From Stromatinia cepivora (taxonomy: Eukaryota > Ascomycota > Leotiomycetes > Helotiales > Sclerotiniaceae): a stretch of 64,000 bases of DNA. Each line of letters opens with the position of its first letter. Position 1 is the stretch's first letter. The stretch covers positions 620,001 through 684,000 of the forward strand of contig RCTD01000029.1 in assembly GCA_014898415.1 (NCBI GenBank). The letters run 5' to 3'. Positions 12,801-25,000 of this stretch are shown piece by piece. The translations under genes and the position numbers were made by a program. Under the pieces are notes generated by a model. That model did not search any database, was not told where the DNA came from, and worked only from the letters and a program-made list of their open reading frames with translations.

Positions 12801-12926
12801 CAAAAGATGTCTTCTCCATGTTTGTATAACTTCTTTTTTTTTCTCTCATTATGCACGGTGACCACATTTCCTATTATATCCTCAAAGATCTGCAGTTGGA
12901 AGCAGCTGTATGATGCAAATTGAAAT
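9854..12926. other. Gene-poor stretch with faint coding remnants
   Basis: No intact gene seen. Short frames exist at 10458-10706 (+), 10926-11111 (-), 11270-11458 (-) and 11630-12004 (+), none matching a family I recognise. The 10926-12004 part is described separately. 12005-12926 shows nothing beyond the promoter space of the next gene. Confidence 0.5.
10926..12004. other. Possible degraded gene, identity unknown
   Basis: On the minus strand, gene-like amino-acid stretches appear in more than one frame and are separated by stops: a hydrophobic segment reading LDAVIAALTFLACYGIS at about 11640-11590, then PHLALVIPKLFRQVP near 11520-11480, then an open frame 11458-11270 and another 11111-10926. 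On the plus strand a 124-codon open frame at 11630-12004 overlaps the upstream part. The hydrophobic segment vaguely resembles the C-terminal region of fungal-specific transcription factors, but this is too weak to name. It could be a decayed gene on the minus strand with the plus frame as its shadow, or the reverse, or chance. Confidence 0.25.
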
Positions 12927-13826
12927 ATGCTTTTCCCAGTTGATCAATTGTATCCGCTCTTTTTGGCTTTTTGGTTCGGCAGTCGAGGGGTTGGTGCGCA
13001 ACCTTTAACGGCGTTGTTTGCTGGTGATTATCCTGTTGTCGCATATGCGTTTGGCTCAGTATGTCATTTTCTAGTCCCTTTGATAAATATATCTACTAAA
13101 ACGACATTTCAAGACTGCAAATGTTGCCACTACGTATTTAATGGCATGTCCAGCAGGTTCAGATACCTCATCATGTAACTTTCAACAGCCATACACCATG
13201 ACTCAGGGACCTTCAACCGTCCAATTCGCAATGACATTTCCTGGTTCCACGTATGTCCTCTACTTTTCATTATCTTGAATAAATTTCTAATACATTTTAG
13301 AACCATGACTCTAGGATGCGTACTTTCCGGCTCCGCATCAATGGCATGTCTCGCGATCGAATTAATTCCAGGCTCTACCAAAACCGCAACAACAACCGTG
13401 ACCGGCGCTGCGGCTACGTCGAGATTCCGCGCAGTTTCAATGGCTACAAATTCTGCAGCTTTATTTACGTATGCTGCAGGTGCGACTACTGCATCATCAA
13501 GTTCAAGCGCAATGGCATCTAGTTCTAGCCTGGGAGTATCAAAGACAAACTCAGCTACGAGTACTACTATTACATCTGCACCAGTATTGGGAATGACAAG
13601 TAACGGAACTGCTGTTGGTACTATTAATCCGAGTTTGTTGCCGGGAACGGCGAGTTCTTTAGCTTCATGGTCGAGTGTGAGTTGGTCGAGTGGTAGTCTT
13701 ACCGCTACAAATGTTGCCCCCAAAAGTTCTGAAGGAGGTGGAATGAGGATTGGAGCAAAGGATGCTGCTAGTTCTAAATTATTGGGAGTTATGGGTATAA
13801 TTGGGATGGGAGTTTTGGGATTATGA
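12927..13826 (+). CDS. Secreted, Ser/Thr-rich, probably GPI-anchored protein
   Basis: Three exons join in frame: 12927-13058, 13114-13250, 13301-13826, giving 264 residues. Both introns start GTATGT and end AG (CAAG and TTTTAG). A signal peptide ends near residue 24 (VGA/QP). A short N-terminal domain with four cysteines follows (YLMACPAG, SSCNF, TLGCVL, MACLA). Then comes a long Ser/Thr/Ala-rich stalk, typical of O-mannosylated wall proteins, and a C-terminal hydrophobic tail preceded by small residues (KDAASSKLLGVMGIIGMGV), as expected of a GPI-attachment signal. The cysteine layout resembles uncharacterised cell-surface proteins common in ascomycetes; no enzymatic motif is present. Likely place: plasma membrane or wall. 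Function unknown. Confidence 0.8.
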
Positions 13827-14670
13827 TGATATGTGATGTGAAATGATGGGAGGGACTAGGAAGGTATTTATGAAGAATGGGGAAGAAGGGCGGTATATGA
13901 TTACGTTGGATATATAATTGATCAATGTGAATATGTATGTAGATATGTTTGGAGCTTGGAGGTATTTTTTTGGTTGTTTATAGTGAAGTGTAGCGACAGT
14001 TTGGCGCATTGTATGGAGCTTTGAACACCGAATATTGTACAAGGGAAGGATTGCATTTGGATAATTGTTTAGTAACCAGAGACTTTTAATGTTGAATTCA
14101 TTTCGGATCTTCAGATGGTCTTGGTTGATCAAATGTCAATTGAGATACCAATTCCCAAAATCCTTCTGCCAAGTACGCAGGGTATACATAAAATTAGAAC
14201 ACTCTACCAATCAATCAATCAAGGGTCGTTGGTATTTCTTTTCCTAGAGAGAAATATTTACAAAAGCACTCTTCGAAGACATAGCAAAAGCTTGCTGCCG
14301 AACGTATGAAAAGCATTTTGGAATCTGGTGAGGTTTTGGAATCTCCTACATCATCAGTAAACAGCTACTCCGTAACAAGGAGTGCAAAATACGGAATATG
14401 CTATTACTTGGAATCCTTTCAATACAATGGGATGATTGAATCAGAGTCTGGAGAATGTAAACGGTATCTTAATTCTTCAAGTGCAAACAATGATCAAATA
14501 TCCCAAGTAAAATCATACATGGCACCAAACTCTCAACCCGGTCATCTCGGGTTTTGCTAGAAAGTTATTGAAAGAAATACTCAGTTATCCCTCAAAAACC
14601 ATCTTATCATATCATTTCCAAATCTTAGTACTCTTTCTATACCCCAACCTCAAATCCAAATTGTTAACAC
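13827..14670. other. Intergenic, nothing recognised
   Basis: 3' regions of the two flanking convergent loci. The short frames at 14065-14560 (+) have no gene-like composition or motif. Confidence 0.5.
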
Positions 14671-15432
14671 CTATTCATCATTATTGTTGAAACCTTCATG
14701 ACCCGGAATAGAAACCTTGATAGCAATAGATCCACGAGCTTGAAGAGTCGTAGAGAAGAAGCCCGAGATAAGATTTGTGGTTATTGTACTCCCTGCCACG
14801 TGCAAAGTCGTTGAACCAGGAACCAAGCCAGCAGGTGTTCATAGGAATTGGGCGTGGGTGTCGATATCGTTGCAGTGGCTGACATATCCCAAAGGAAATG
14901 TGTGAGGGTTGAAAGCGTATACTCCATAGCATCCATATCAATTCGCACTTATCGTGGATATAGGCAATGAAAAAGTAGTGAAATCAGGAATCACCAGGGT
15001 AGTAAATTCCGTCGAAATAGCTGAAGATGTAATTCCCGCCAGTGGTCCTAAGTTTAAGGTGTTACGACGCTTCTTCGACTGAATCAAATTGGAGGTGGTT
15101 CTGACGGTTGTGGTCGTGGCTGTGGTTTGATGTTTCATGGTCTCAATTTGGCTGAAATTATCCGCTATCTCGGAACTGAGTGTCATCTCAAGACCTTGCA
15201 CAACGATTTTTGCGTTTCTGGCAGTAACAATCGTCTTAAATGACGTTACTACCGTACTTGTTTTAGTCGATTGGTCATTTGTGACCAGAGATGGCTGGCT
15301 CTCAGCAGCAGTCGAGACAGATACTGAGCGGGCATCATTGACCTTGGTGTCAAACTTTCCTCCCTGAAATTCCGATACTGTCAAGTGGCAAATGGCCAAG
15401 AGGAAGAAGACGAGGAGATGTCCAGGATGCAT
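14671..15432 (-). pseudogene. Secreted Ser/Thr-rich protein frame interrupted by two TGA codons
   Basis: A minus-strand frame starts at 15432 with a signal peptide (MHPGHLLVFFLLAICHLTVS), continues through a Thr/Ser-rich segment with a basic SKKRRN patch, and meets TGA at 14940-14938. The same frame then continues with cysteine-containing, protein-like sequence (YGCYGVYAFNPHTFPLGYV), meets a second TGA at 14841-14839, continues through TPAGLVPGSTTLHVAG and IAIKVSIPGHEGF, and ends at TAG 14673-14671. An ATG at 15549 lies further upstream in frame, but the signal peptide argues for 15432. No plausible intron removes either TGA. Both are one C-to-T or G-to-A change away from a sense codon. Recent nonsense decay is the simplest reading; assembly error and readthrough are alternatives. 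Function unknown. Confidence 0.6.
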
Positions 15433-17559
15433 TTCGAGATGAACTGGTTTGACGTGTGGATATAGCCTCTGGATATCCGATATTTTGCGTCGTGGAGTAT
15501 TTGTTTGAACAGATTCTAAGTAAATAGAGATAGAATGGGACGAACACAACTTTCATCTGGGTATCATAGGATATAGACCGGATCTATATAGTGTGCACTA
15601 GTATCTCTGTCCATGCTTCCGAGGGGAAGTATGTGTGTCTATTTATGTATTCAAGTGTCTTTAATCATAGCTGAGATAAAACACAAACAAAAGCATCACA
15701 TTTCTCACGATTGTAATATGTATGCTGGCCGGTCTGTATGCCGGAATGTACCGCAGATATGATTGTTGGCAATAAGATGTGATATTCGTGCTATTTAAAC
15801 CTAAGACAAAGTGACCGAAAGTCAATATGTACTAATAATGCACCAAAAATAGCTATCTAGAAACATTGAGATATTTCAGAAGGTTAACCGAGTCTCCTTT
15901 TGCATTTGTTGGGGCTATGTTAGCGGCGTACTTGTATGTGCCGCACTGGTGGCAACTGTTTGGTGAAAGTCACTCTTCATTGTTTTGTGTACTTGAGACA
16001 ATACAGTAAAATCGATACACATGAAAGAGGCAGCAGCATAGGGGTTTCTCAAATAGCAAAGAAGGGCTTCATATCTGGAGAATCTGTGTCGCCCGTAAAG
16101 GGATTTTCAGCCGGAGTGCCTCCTAGCAGTGGCCTAATTTTCGGACTGAATAATTTCACCTGTAGGGCATACCGTATTATATAATTGCACCCTCAATTCT
16201 AAAGTCTCGACCTGACGATCCGAGCATCTTCGTTGTCTCTAAGCATACAGATGAAGATGAAAATTCGCAGAATAGAAAGCAGTAGCCACTTTAAAATGAG
16301 GCGGAGACAGGTAGAAAACAAACGAGTGGAAAATCCATCCAGCCATTAAAATTATTAGACTTACTTGGGTGGGTGAGGCGTTGGAAATGGGAAATTACGT
16401 GGATGATGAGACCAAATTTATCGCGGTACCTGGAGAGACGGAGAAATAGTTGGATTAGGGTCGAGCACGGGGGTTGAGGACGAAAGAGGGAGACAGACTA
16501 GGTGCCAAGCTTTTGAATTCCGGCCAGCTTCAATGGCCTTGACTGTTCGCAACCATTGCATATATTGAAGCTTGACCTGGGAATCGATGAGTATGCATGC
16601 CCAATATTGGCAACTGTTTGTACAAATATAATTATATGAGAGCAAGCTGCGAAATTTCCGCGCCTATCATAATCTTGTTTACCTCTCCTCCAGGATTTGA
16701 AACGACCCCATCCTACCAACAATTAGCCTCATTTTTCATAGGTTGATAATACCGAAATCCCAAGGCTCGCTCGTCCCCGCACCTGTAAACGCCAGGAGTC
16801 GCTGGGATTTGCGATTAATCCAGGCAGAAATATTTTTGAAGTGCTCAAAGCCAATGCGCCATTATTTTTTTCCACTACATGGGTCCCATCCATACTGAGC
16901 GGTTCCTTGTCCTAGCATGCTATTTCTTTTGACATGTGCAGATGGGCATGACTGCGAAATCTCGTTCCAATGCATCACTAAAGCTGGAAAGAGAACTGTG
17001 ACATGGAGAAAGTTCTACACGTTTGAGCTAGAGTTCCGGCAATCTGGTTCTTCTCCGCACCCTCCCCACTAGCACACTTGTCATAAGGGCAGTCTTCAGA
17101 ATTTCAAATATGAACCTCATTGTCTTCTCCTCATTAAAAGTACACGAAATTGGGTATTTTTAAAATGTAGGAATACCCACTGATAAAATTCGGCCTCATT
17201 AGGACGAACTTGGGTGATAGATTCGAGATGTGGCCAAGGAGGCGATGACTAGCTAGCCTTGCAAAGTGTAATACTGAAGCCTTTTCTTCGAGTAGCTCAC
17301 ATAAGCCTCTACCATCGTAGGCAGAAGTCAACGAGAATGATAAAACCTGAACTCTAGAAAACTCCAAGAAATTAAAATTGGATTCATAAACCCTCACTTC
17401 CTTCAGCAACTACACGTATTAATTAAGCAAGTCCAACATCAAACAAGTATTCTCCCCATCTGAATCAAAACCTACCTTTACTACTAGGATTTCATTATTA
17501 CAATAACATTTGTAACGACACTCTTCACTAGATCTTATTCTCATTTCATTCTCCTCGAC
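15433..17559. other. Intergenic region, nothing recognised
   Basis: About 2.1 kb holding the promoters of the two divergent secreted-protein loci. Only short random frames; no RNA gene or repeat recognised. Confidence 0.55.
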
Positions 17560-18281
17560 ATGGACTCCACAGCCAAGCCATTTCCTACCAGATATTTGGT
17601 CTCTTTTCTTGCATTACTTATCATATTATTTTCCAACTCAGCTTGCGCCTTTCCAGCAGCTAATACTATTGCTAATCCACTGGTAACAAAAGCTGTGTCC
17701 ACCCCGACTGCAACTTTAAACGAACGTGGCAGTAAAGGAAACCTGATATGGACAAGTGATGTGGATGCATATACAAATTGTTGTCAATATACTGCTGAAT
17801 TTGGGAACAATGGTGCTTTTAGAATCAACTTGGCGGGGGGTAATAGTGAGCTTCTCCACTAGGGAATATAGACTAACCTCAACCGTAGTGGGGAAACACC
17901 GATAATACACCAAATGTGGATGTTACTCTTTCCCAAGACGAATGCGCGCCGGGTTTAGTAGCAAATATCAAGTCTCGGGGTAACTATTGCCTTCTTTATC
18001 CATGCGTCCTACCTGTAACTAACGAGTCAACACATATAGGAGGCAAAATTGTTGACTCCTCTTGGACTTGTGTACCGTCTTATGGTGCGCCAGGTGACAC
18101 TTTTGTTTATTTCGAGCTGAAGAAAGGAGATAGTGAAATGGTAGCAGATTCGCTCTATGCAATAGATAGGATTTCACCTGCGTGGCAATGTCTGAATGAT
18201 CTGGATGTATACCACGATAAAGGTAAAGCGTGTGATATTCAGATGGGAAATGCTTTGAAGTCTGGTAAAGGCAGGGAGTAA
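17560..18281 (+). CDS. Small secreted cysteine-containing protein, exons do not join cleanly
   Basis: The first frame (17560 onward) opens with a signal peptide ending near residue 29 (SNSACA/FP), followed by GNLIWTSDVDAYTNCCQYT. A second exon-like frame on the same strand runs to the stop at 18281 and carries SQDECAPGLVANIK, NYCLLYPCVLP, SSWTCVPS and AWQCLND, a secreted Cys-rich pattern. Between them lies a convincing intron: donor GTAATA after 17839, branch ACTAAC near 17871, acceptor GTAG at 17889. With it, however, exon 1 ends in phase 1 and exon 2 must be read in phase 0. Deleting one G from the run of six G at 17835-17840 would restore the frame. A different acceptor further on (CCCAAG, 17938) gives an in-frame but shorter protein. 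So this is a sequencing error, a frameshifted allele or an unusual splice. Function unknown; effector-like size. Confidence 0.5.
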
Positions 18282-19217
18282 GTGATGATTGCTTGATTGA
18301 ATGGAGATTGTTGGTGAGAAGATGATGGAGCCGGAGTTGACGGGATGATTATGCGTCATGCATGATATTCCGGCGTTCGCTAGGAGGAAATTGGTTCTTC
18401 CACCGTGTTATTTCTGTTTTCTGGTAATAAACTATGTGGTGTTTGGGAACGAAGTAATTTGAGTGATTCATAGAGATATAGGAGGCAGGGTATGAATTCA
18501 TGTCGCTAACGATGTGTGCTGCATTTGCGGGATGGAATCCACAGCCTTTCCTCATATTGATCTTCGTACGGGACACGAAAGAATCTGATGTTATCTGAAA
18601 GTTTCAATGATGTGCCTCAAGTACATACATGTCGCTGTGTGAGAGAAGACCGTCTGGATTGAGCGGAGAAAAATCATCCTGAAGTAGTAGCCGCAGGTAC
18701 AATCCAGCCACCCAGAAGATATTAAGGATACACAAGCATATCGGCTCATCCATACATTCATATTAATCAACTCATAGGTCATGCTATTGAGAATTAATCA
18801 GTAACTAAATTCCTTTGATTCAAAAGGCTAAAGGGTTGAACAAGGTGCTCGGAAAAGAAAGAAAAGCACCAAATTACCAGTATCGGCATATGGCTGACGA
18901 ATCCAAAGGTAAACAGCAAGATTTTACTTCCATGGAGACATAGTTACCTGCATAAAGAACACGCACTCTGAGCGACCCGGAACTTGTGCACGCCGGAAAG
19001 TTGTTGATTATATTTGCTATATCCCCACGTATATCCGGAAACCCCTAGGAATATCCGTTGTATGACAGTCCAACTTATTATTTATTTCGAGATAATCCTC
19101 TCAATTACATCAAAAACATTCAACAATTCGATTCTTTGCATTAGTTCCACGGCAAAAATTCATTTCGCCTATTGAATCTCATTCATCCTCGACTCGCCCA
19201 AAATTAAGTCGCTAATC
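18282..19217. other. Intergenic region, nothing recognised
   Basis: Promoter space of the DJ-1/PfpI gene; no coding or RNA signal recognised. Confidence 0.55.
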
Positions 19218-20008
19218 ATGGCTCCAATCAACTTCGGCGTTCTTATGATTCCTTATCAAACTGTTGATGTCGCTATGCCTTTGGATGTTTTGGGCTCATG
19301 CGTAAGTCGTTGAGACCCCATTTGATAAAATTTTCGTTGTAAGCTAAAGCTATACATAGTCCAAAGCAATGATGGAAGCTTGCCAATCTATTGACACACC
19401 AGAGATTGATCGCTTGATCAAGCACGCAATTGATATCAGTTTCTTTCACATCAATGAAACCATGGTAAGAGGATCGGTAGGTAAAAAGCCAGAGCGCAAT
19501 CTAATATCGGATACAGGAACCTGTTGAAACCTCCGCTGGATTCAAGATGGTACCTACAACCACCTTGACAGACTGCCCACCACTCGATTACCTCATTATT
19601 GGTGGTCCAATACCAACTTATCGCCTTCCCGAGTCTTTCAAGAGCTTTATCCGTGCCCATGTCGAAGCAGGAAAGGGTCTTTTCACGACTTGCACTGGTG
19701 CAATAACTGTTGCGCAGACGGGCATCCTCGATGGAAAGAAAGCAACGATGAATCATTGTTTCTTCGAATATGCTAAGAAATATTTCCCCAATGTGAATTG
19801 GACTATTGATGCTCAATGGGTTATTGATGGAAATATTTGGACGGCAGGTGGTGCTTGTGCTGGTATGGATATGATGGCTAGTTGGGTCATGGATAGGGCT
19901 GGTATGGACCTTGCAAAATTTGCGTTTGAGAATTTGGACTATGAACCTAGGGATGTGAAAGGAGATAGAGTGTTTCCTCAGCAACATCATCATGTCGTGG
20001 AAATTTAA
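19218..20008 (+). CDS. DJ-1/PfpI family protein
   Basis: Three exons, 19218-19301, 19360-19464 and 19517-20008, give 226 residues; donors are GTAAGT and GTAAGA, acceptors CATAG and ACAG. The protein has the glutamine-amidotransferase-like fold signature: FGVLMIPYQTVDVAMPLDVLGSC at the N-terminus, LDYLIIGGP, and the nucleophile elbow FTTCTGA with Cys122. The rest (GILDGKKATMNHC, WVIDGNIWTAGGACAGMDM, EPRDVKGDR) matches the fungal ThiJ/PfpI group annotated as DJ-1 domain proteins. Proposed roles in the superfamily are glyoxalase/deglycase, chaperone or isonitrile hydratase activity; the exact substrate cannot be told from sequence. No signal peptide, so probably cytosolic. The neighbours are unrelated and no cluster is apparent. 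Confidence 0.9.
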
Positions 20009-21101
20009 AGTCCTTTGGAGGAGCAGGAGATGATGTGTAGGTCCAGCTGTTAATCCTTAATTGCAGGAAAATTAGATTCTCCTTCAATGCTAGCAATGAA
20101 TGTCTGACAAAAAGTGACTATTTGACACGAAAGAAATCTTTGGCACAACAGCCAGATTTTTCAGTGAAGAATGAGCGAAATTTGGGGTGGATCATTTTAT
20201 TAAATACTCCTCGACATGTAAATCCGCCCTTGCTTGGGTCTATGCGAAAATGCCAACAAAAAACAGGGTAAAATGACAAAATTCAATTTCTAATCATGTC
20301 AACGAATGTACGGAACGATCTAAAGCACAAAACTGAGTCTCTCAAACCTAAGAGCTAACCGCAAAAGATCGACAAAAGCAAGAGAACTTGCAAAAAAGAG
20401 CCGCGCAAAATGCAAAATGCGAGAAATGCATAACAAATCAGATCCGAATCTAGCCGAACCACTTAATCCTATATCTGAATTATCTCAAATGACTACATAT
20501 CCAAATGCAGGTAATGGTATCCGCAATACATAAGATGCACTTTGTTCGTTGTCAATCAGAGAGAAACCCAAGAATGCATTGAGCATTGCCAAACCAAAAT
20601 TAGTAAATTGCCAATCATATTACTTCAGCAAGCCTGTATGCCATGATTTTATTTGGGGAGACAGTTAAAATGAACATAGAAAAGTAAACAATATTGGAGT
20701 TGACAACATTGAGCTGATTTAGAATATAGTTAGCCAGCGAAGGAAGAATTAAAACCCTTCCATGAGCATGCATACTATCTACTCCGAACTTTCCGGAAAA
20801 CTTTAACTTGCAAGAGCTATTGAAAGAACTTCTCAAGCCTCCTGTGTGGGGTTTCGTCCACTAGGACAAGGACAATATGCGAAAATAAATAGCATGTATT
20901 TTGAAGAAGTGATAATAGTAGTAACTTTGAGAAACGATGCTTATAATCAATACACCGTACAATGAACAGTACAATTGAAAATCAGGAGCTCAAGTCTTTC
21001 TCGCCAAAGTCAAGGAGCCAAATCATGGCTATTTTGAGACATCCAAGTAGTATTCTCATCAATGGATGTTTCAACAATAAGCACCTGCATGCTTGGACTA
21101 C

Positions 21102-21183
21102 TATGTATGTATGTATGTATGTATGTATGTATGTATGTATGTATGTATGTATGTATGTATGTATGTATGTATGTATGTATGTA
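21102..21183. repeat. Tetranucleotide microsatellite (TATG)n
   Basis: About 20 uninterrupted TATG units. It creates an artificial MYVC-repeat frame that is not a gene. Confidence 0.95.
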
Positions 21184-21832
21184 GGCTAGTTTCTTCCGAT
21201 TTGAACCTCATCTGCAAAACTGACTGGCCCATATCAATATCTCGATTGTTTCTCGAGGCATAGATGTGTGGAGGGCATGATTTGATCTCAGAACCGTTAC
21301 AAAATTGTCTTGTTTGTTGCGAGTTCGGGAAGGATGTGGAGAAGTCGCCCTTGTCAGATCGTAGTGGAATGGTTCTTGTGTCCGTTATTGGTTCCGATGG
21401 TGTTTCATCATCTCATCGTGTGTTGGAGATTTCCATCAAACCATTTAGTCTAGACCAGATGGATAAGCAGTGGGCCTAAGGTTAATACACTGTAACCGTT
21501 GACACTAAGCTTCAAAATCCAACATACAAGAAAAGATCAAAAATAAGAAACCTATGGATTGATAACTTCAAAGATCACATATGCCTCCGTTTGAAATGTA
21601 TGAACATAAGAATGTAATGAAATGATGTTGAAGATGTTTTCGAGTAAGATAACTTATGGCATTGAACACAAATCTCCATGATCCCTTACAAATACTTCGT
21701 AAATGCGCCACAACATCGTCATTGTTGATGTTTTGATAAGATAAGGGACAAATCGATCATTTGAGCATGTTGAGCTCGTGCACAAAGATTTCTTGGGTTG
21801 AAAGGGACCATTTCTCCTTTTTTAATAATAAC

Positions 21833-21880
21833 TTCCTACTCCTACTCCTACTCCTACTCCTACTCCTCCTACTCCTACTA
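21833..21880. repeat. Hexanucleotide repeat (TCCTAC)n
   Basis: About seven TCCTAC units with one shortened unit near the end, about 180 bp upstream of the lipase start. Confidence 0.9.
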
Positions 21881-22053
21881 TATCTATGAATTGATATTTT
21901 CACAGAGAAATTCAAAATGTCTTTAGAAATACAATAACATTAATTATCTTTATGTTTTACATCCTCTAGATTTTAGACATTATACTTTACTTCTCTCTTC
22001 CTTAATGCTGTGCCTATACACGCTGACGACCCACCATAAATCAATAAGATAAG

Positions 22054-25000
22054 ATGTTACTTTTGTACCAAGCTGGAAGTGTGAAGATAGGAGAAGTAGT
22101 TCGTTATACAGTTACATATACACCGGCACACGATCGCATTCTTCCTTCTCCCGCAAGACTTCATTTGAAGATCAAGAATACTTCTGCCGTAGCACTCCGA
22201 GCCGCTTTTGTCCACGGTCCTTACACTCTTTACGCAGCAGCTTATCCTTCTACATTCAATCCTAATGTCAAATTCGAAAACCCTAGACGAGATGGTGTGC
22301 CTGAATTCGAACCAAATCTAAAAGCCGGAGGTTCTTTCTCGACAGAACTCGTTGTCCCAGAAGATGTGCGGAAGACGGCGGGAAAAGCAAACCGAGATGG
22401 GAGATCGCCTGGCAGGGATGATTCAGATGTGAAAAGTGTTGCTTGGATTATTGAAGTGACATCGCAGGTCGTCTTTTCCAATTCTGCGGCCGTTCATTAC
22501 GAAATTCTGCTTGGCCGGGACGAGAAAAGTCTATCGCTGGGATTTTCTTCAGGTGCGATGTTAGGAGGGACGGCACCAGTGCCTGGCCAAGTTCATGATC
22601 ATCAGCAGAGTCAGGGTGCGAAAGAGGGCCATCATGCGGCATTACCAAGGGGTATTTATTCCAGAGCTATACGATTAAGGGTGGACGATACTGCAAGCTT
22701 ATGGAATACGCCGAAATTGGATGGAAGGGATGAGGCAGCGGAGGAGCAAAGATCTAAAGGAAACGATAAGGGTGCGCCAGTTGAAGATGCCACAGGAAAA
22801 GGTCATATTGAAGAAAAGCAAAGCAAGAAACGGAGGAAAAATGTGCATTTAGTGGTTTTGACACACGGATTGCACAGTAATCTGGGGGCTGATATGCTAT
22901 TTATGAAGGAAAGCATAGATGCGACAGCCAAGCAAGCCAAGATTGATGCGAAGGCCCGGAAAGCGAAAAAGAAACAAGAGGAGAAAGAAAAGAAGGCATC
23001 CGACCAAGCCGAAAATCAACATGGATCGGATAATAGGATGTCAAATGGGGAGGCGAGCACAAAAGAACTTCCCGAGAAACAGGAAGAAACAGATGATGAA
23101 TCAGATGATGAGGAAGAAGTCATTGTACGAGGATTTTCTGGAAATGCCGTTCGAACAGAAAGAGGAATAAAATACCTGGGGAAAAGACTTGCCAAATATG
23201 TTCTCACAATGACATACCCAGATCAACCATACCGACCTACTCTCAAGAAGTCAGCAGGCGAAGCTCTTTCTCATGCTCTAAAGCCCGAATCATCTAAATT
23301 GATGGATGATCCCGGAAAACCAGCACATGAGAACAGCAGTATTGTAAAAGCGCCTCAAGATGTTGATCTTCCTTACCATTTCACCAGTATCAGTTTCATT
23401 GCTCATTCCCTTGGTGGATTGGTACAAACATATGCTGTTGCATACATACAAAAGCATTCACCTCAATTTTTCGACATAATCAAACCAATAAACTTCATCG
23501 CTCTTGCTTCACCATTCTTAGGTCTAAGCAATGAGAACCCTTTATATGTCAAATTTGCTTTGGATTTTGGATTAGTCGGTCGCACAGGTCAAGATCTTGG
23601 ATTGACGTGGAGAGCACCTACAATTGCAAGAAGTGGATGGGGTGCAATTGTTGGAAATATTGGAGAAAGTGCTCATAAGAAACTGGATGGAGAACCTACA
23701 CCGGAAGCAAAGCCCCTGTTACGAATTTTACCAACTGGTCCGGCTCATACTGTTCTTAAGAAGTTTCGACATCGCACAGTATATTCAAATGTTGTTAATG
23801 ATGGAATTGTGCCTTTGAGAACCAGCTGTTTACTCTTCCTAGATTGGCAAAGCCTAGGTCGAGTTGAGAAGGCTAGAAGGGAAAATGGTCTTGTTGGTAC
23901 TATGGCGGAATGGAGTTGGGCTGAACTCACAGGGGCGAATTCCAGTTCGCCCTCAAAGAAACAAGCACCCTTGTCTGATGAAGAAGTTAGCGATATGGAT
24001 GAGATTGGGGGAGTTGCTCCTCCTAGCACAATGCAAAGAAATGAAACGGAAGTACCACAACCTCCAGCAAATGTTATGGATGATGATAGACGAAACATAA
24101 AAAATCTGGAAGTACCAGGCCATTCCACTTTGTCTTCTATAGAGGGTAGAAATAGCAATGAGATTGGAAGTCCAAATCCAACATCCACATCCTTTACATC
24201 AAACAATAACGGACTACTTGCAAGTCTGTTAGGTTTCTTTCGTACTAACCCTTCTCCAAAATCTCATGCTCACCAACCAAAACATTCGAAAATATACAAA
24301 AGAAGTCAGACCATAAATATCATAAATGATAGCGGTTCTTCGACGCCCTCCTCCCTACCATCCTCGGCTGCTCCTGAGGGCCGCCCAAACGTTTCGGCGG
24401 GAGACATCGAATCTCAAGATCCAAATCTTCTATCAGCACCCCCCAAAACAACCTTCTTCGAATCAGCTGGTGATCTCCTCAAGCCACCTCTACCATCTGT
24501 AGAATTTTTGATTGATCCGAGCTCCCGTGCTCGGACAATTTTCCATGATCGCGTATATCATCCTTCGGATATTCCACCGCCACCTCTCAAGAAACGATCT
24601 ACCATGCTTCGAAGGCGAAACTCCTCATTCTCCGAACCTTCCACAACAGTACTCGCCTCTCATACCGACAGCCAACTTTCAGCCCTGGATTATGATGATC
24701 CTAAAAATACAAATCCTCCTCGTCCGCCAAATGTTGTAGTCGATTCTTCAGCAATGAAGGTTGAAGAGAAGATTGCTAGAGCTTACCATCGGGATCTAAG
24801 TTGGCGAAAGGTTCTCGTGAGCTTGGAACCGGATGCACATAATAACATGATTGTAAGAAGGATGTTTGCGAATGCATATGGTTGGCCAGTGGTGAAACAT
24901 CTTTGCGATACTCATTTCTCAGACGCTGCAATTTCGAGAAGAAAAGATGAAGATAGTGCTGGTCTAGAAAGAGCTAAAGCTACAGGGGAAGCTCCAGGCT

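Larger units (their letters stand above)
20009..22053. other. Intergenic region with two simple repeats
   Basis: Two kilobases without a recognisable gene. It contains a TATG tetranucleotide array and a TCCTAC hexanucleotide array (listed separately). Apparent frames at 20962-21189 and 21264-21479 are repeat-derived or random. Confidence 0.6.

Noticed and set aside
14671..15432. Selenocysteine or programmed recoding at the two TGA codons
   Set aside because: Fungi of this group lack selenoprotein machinery, and the contexts (TGA followed by TAT and ACA) do not match known readthrough motifs.
20962..21189. 76-codon open frame ending in MYVC repeats
   Set aside because: Its second half is the TATG microsatellite; no homology or gene signal.
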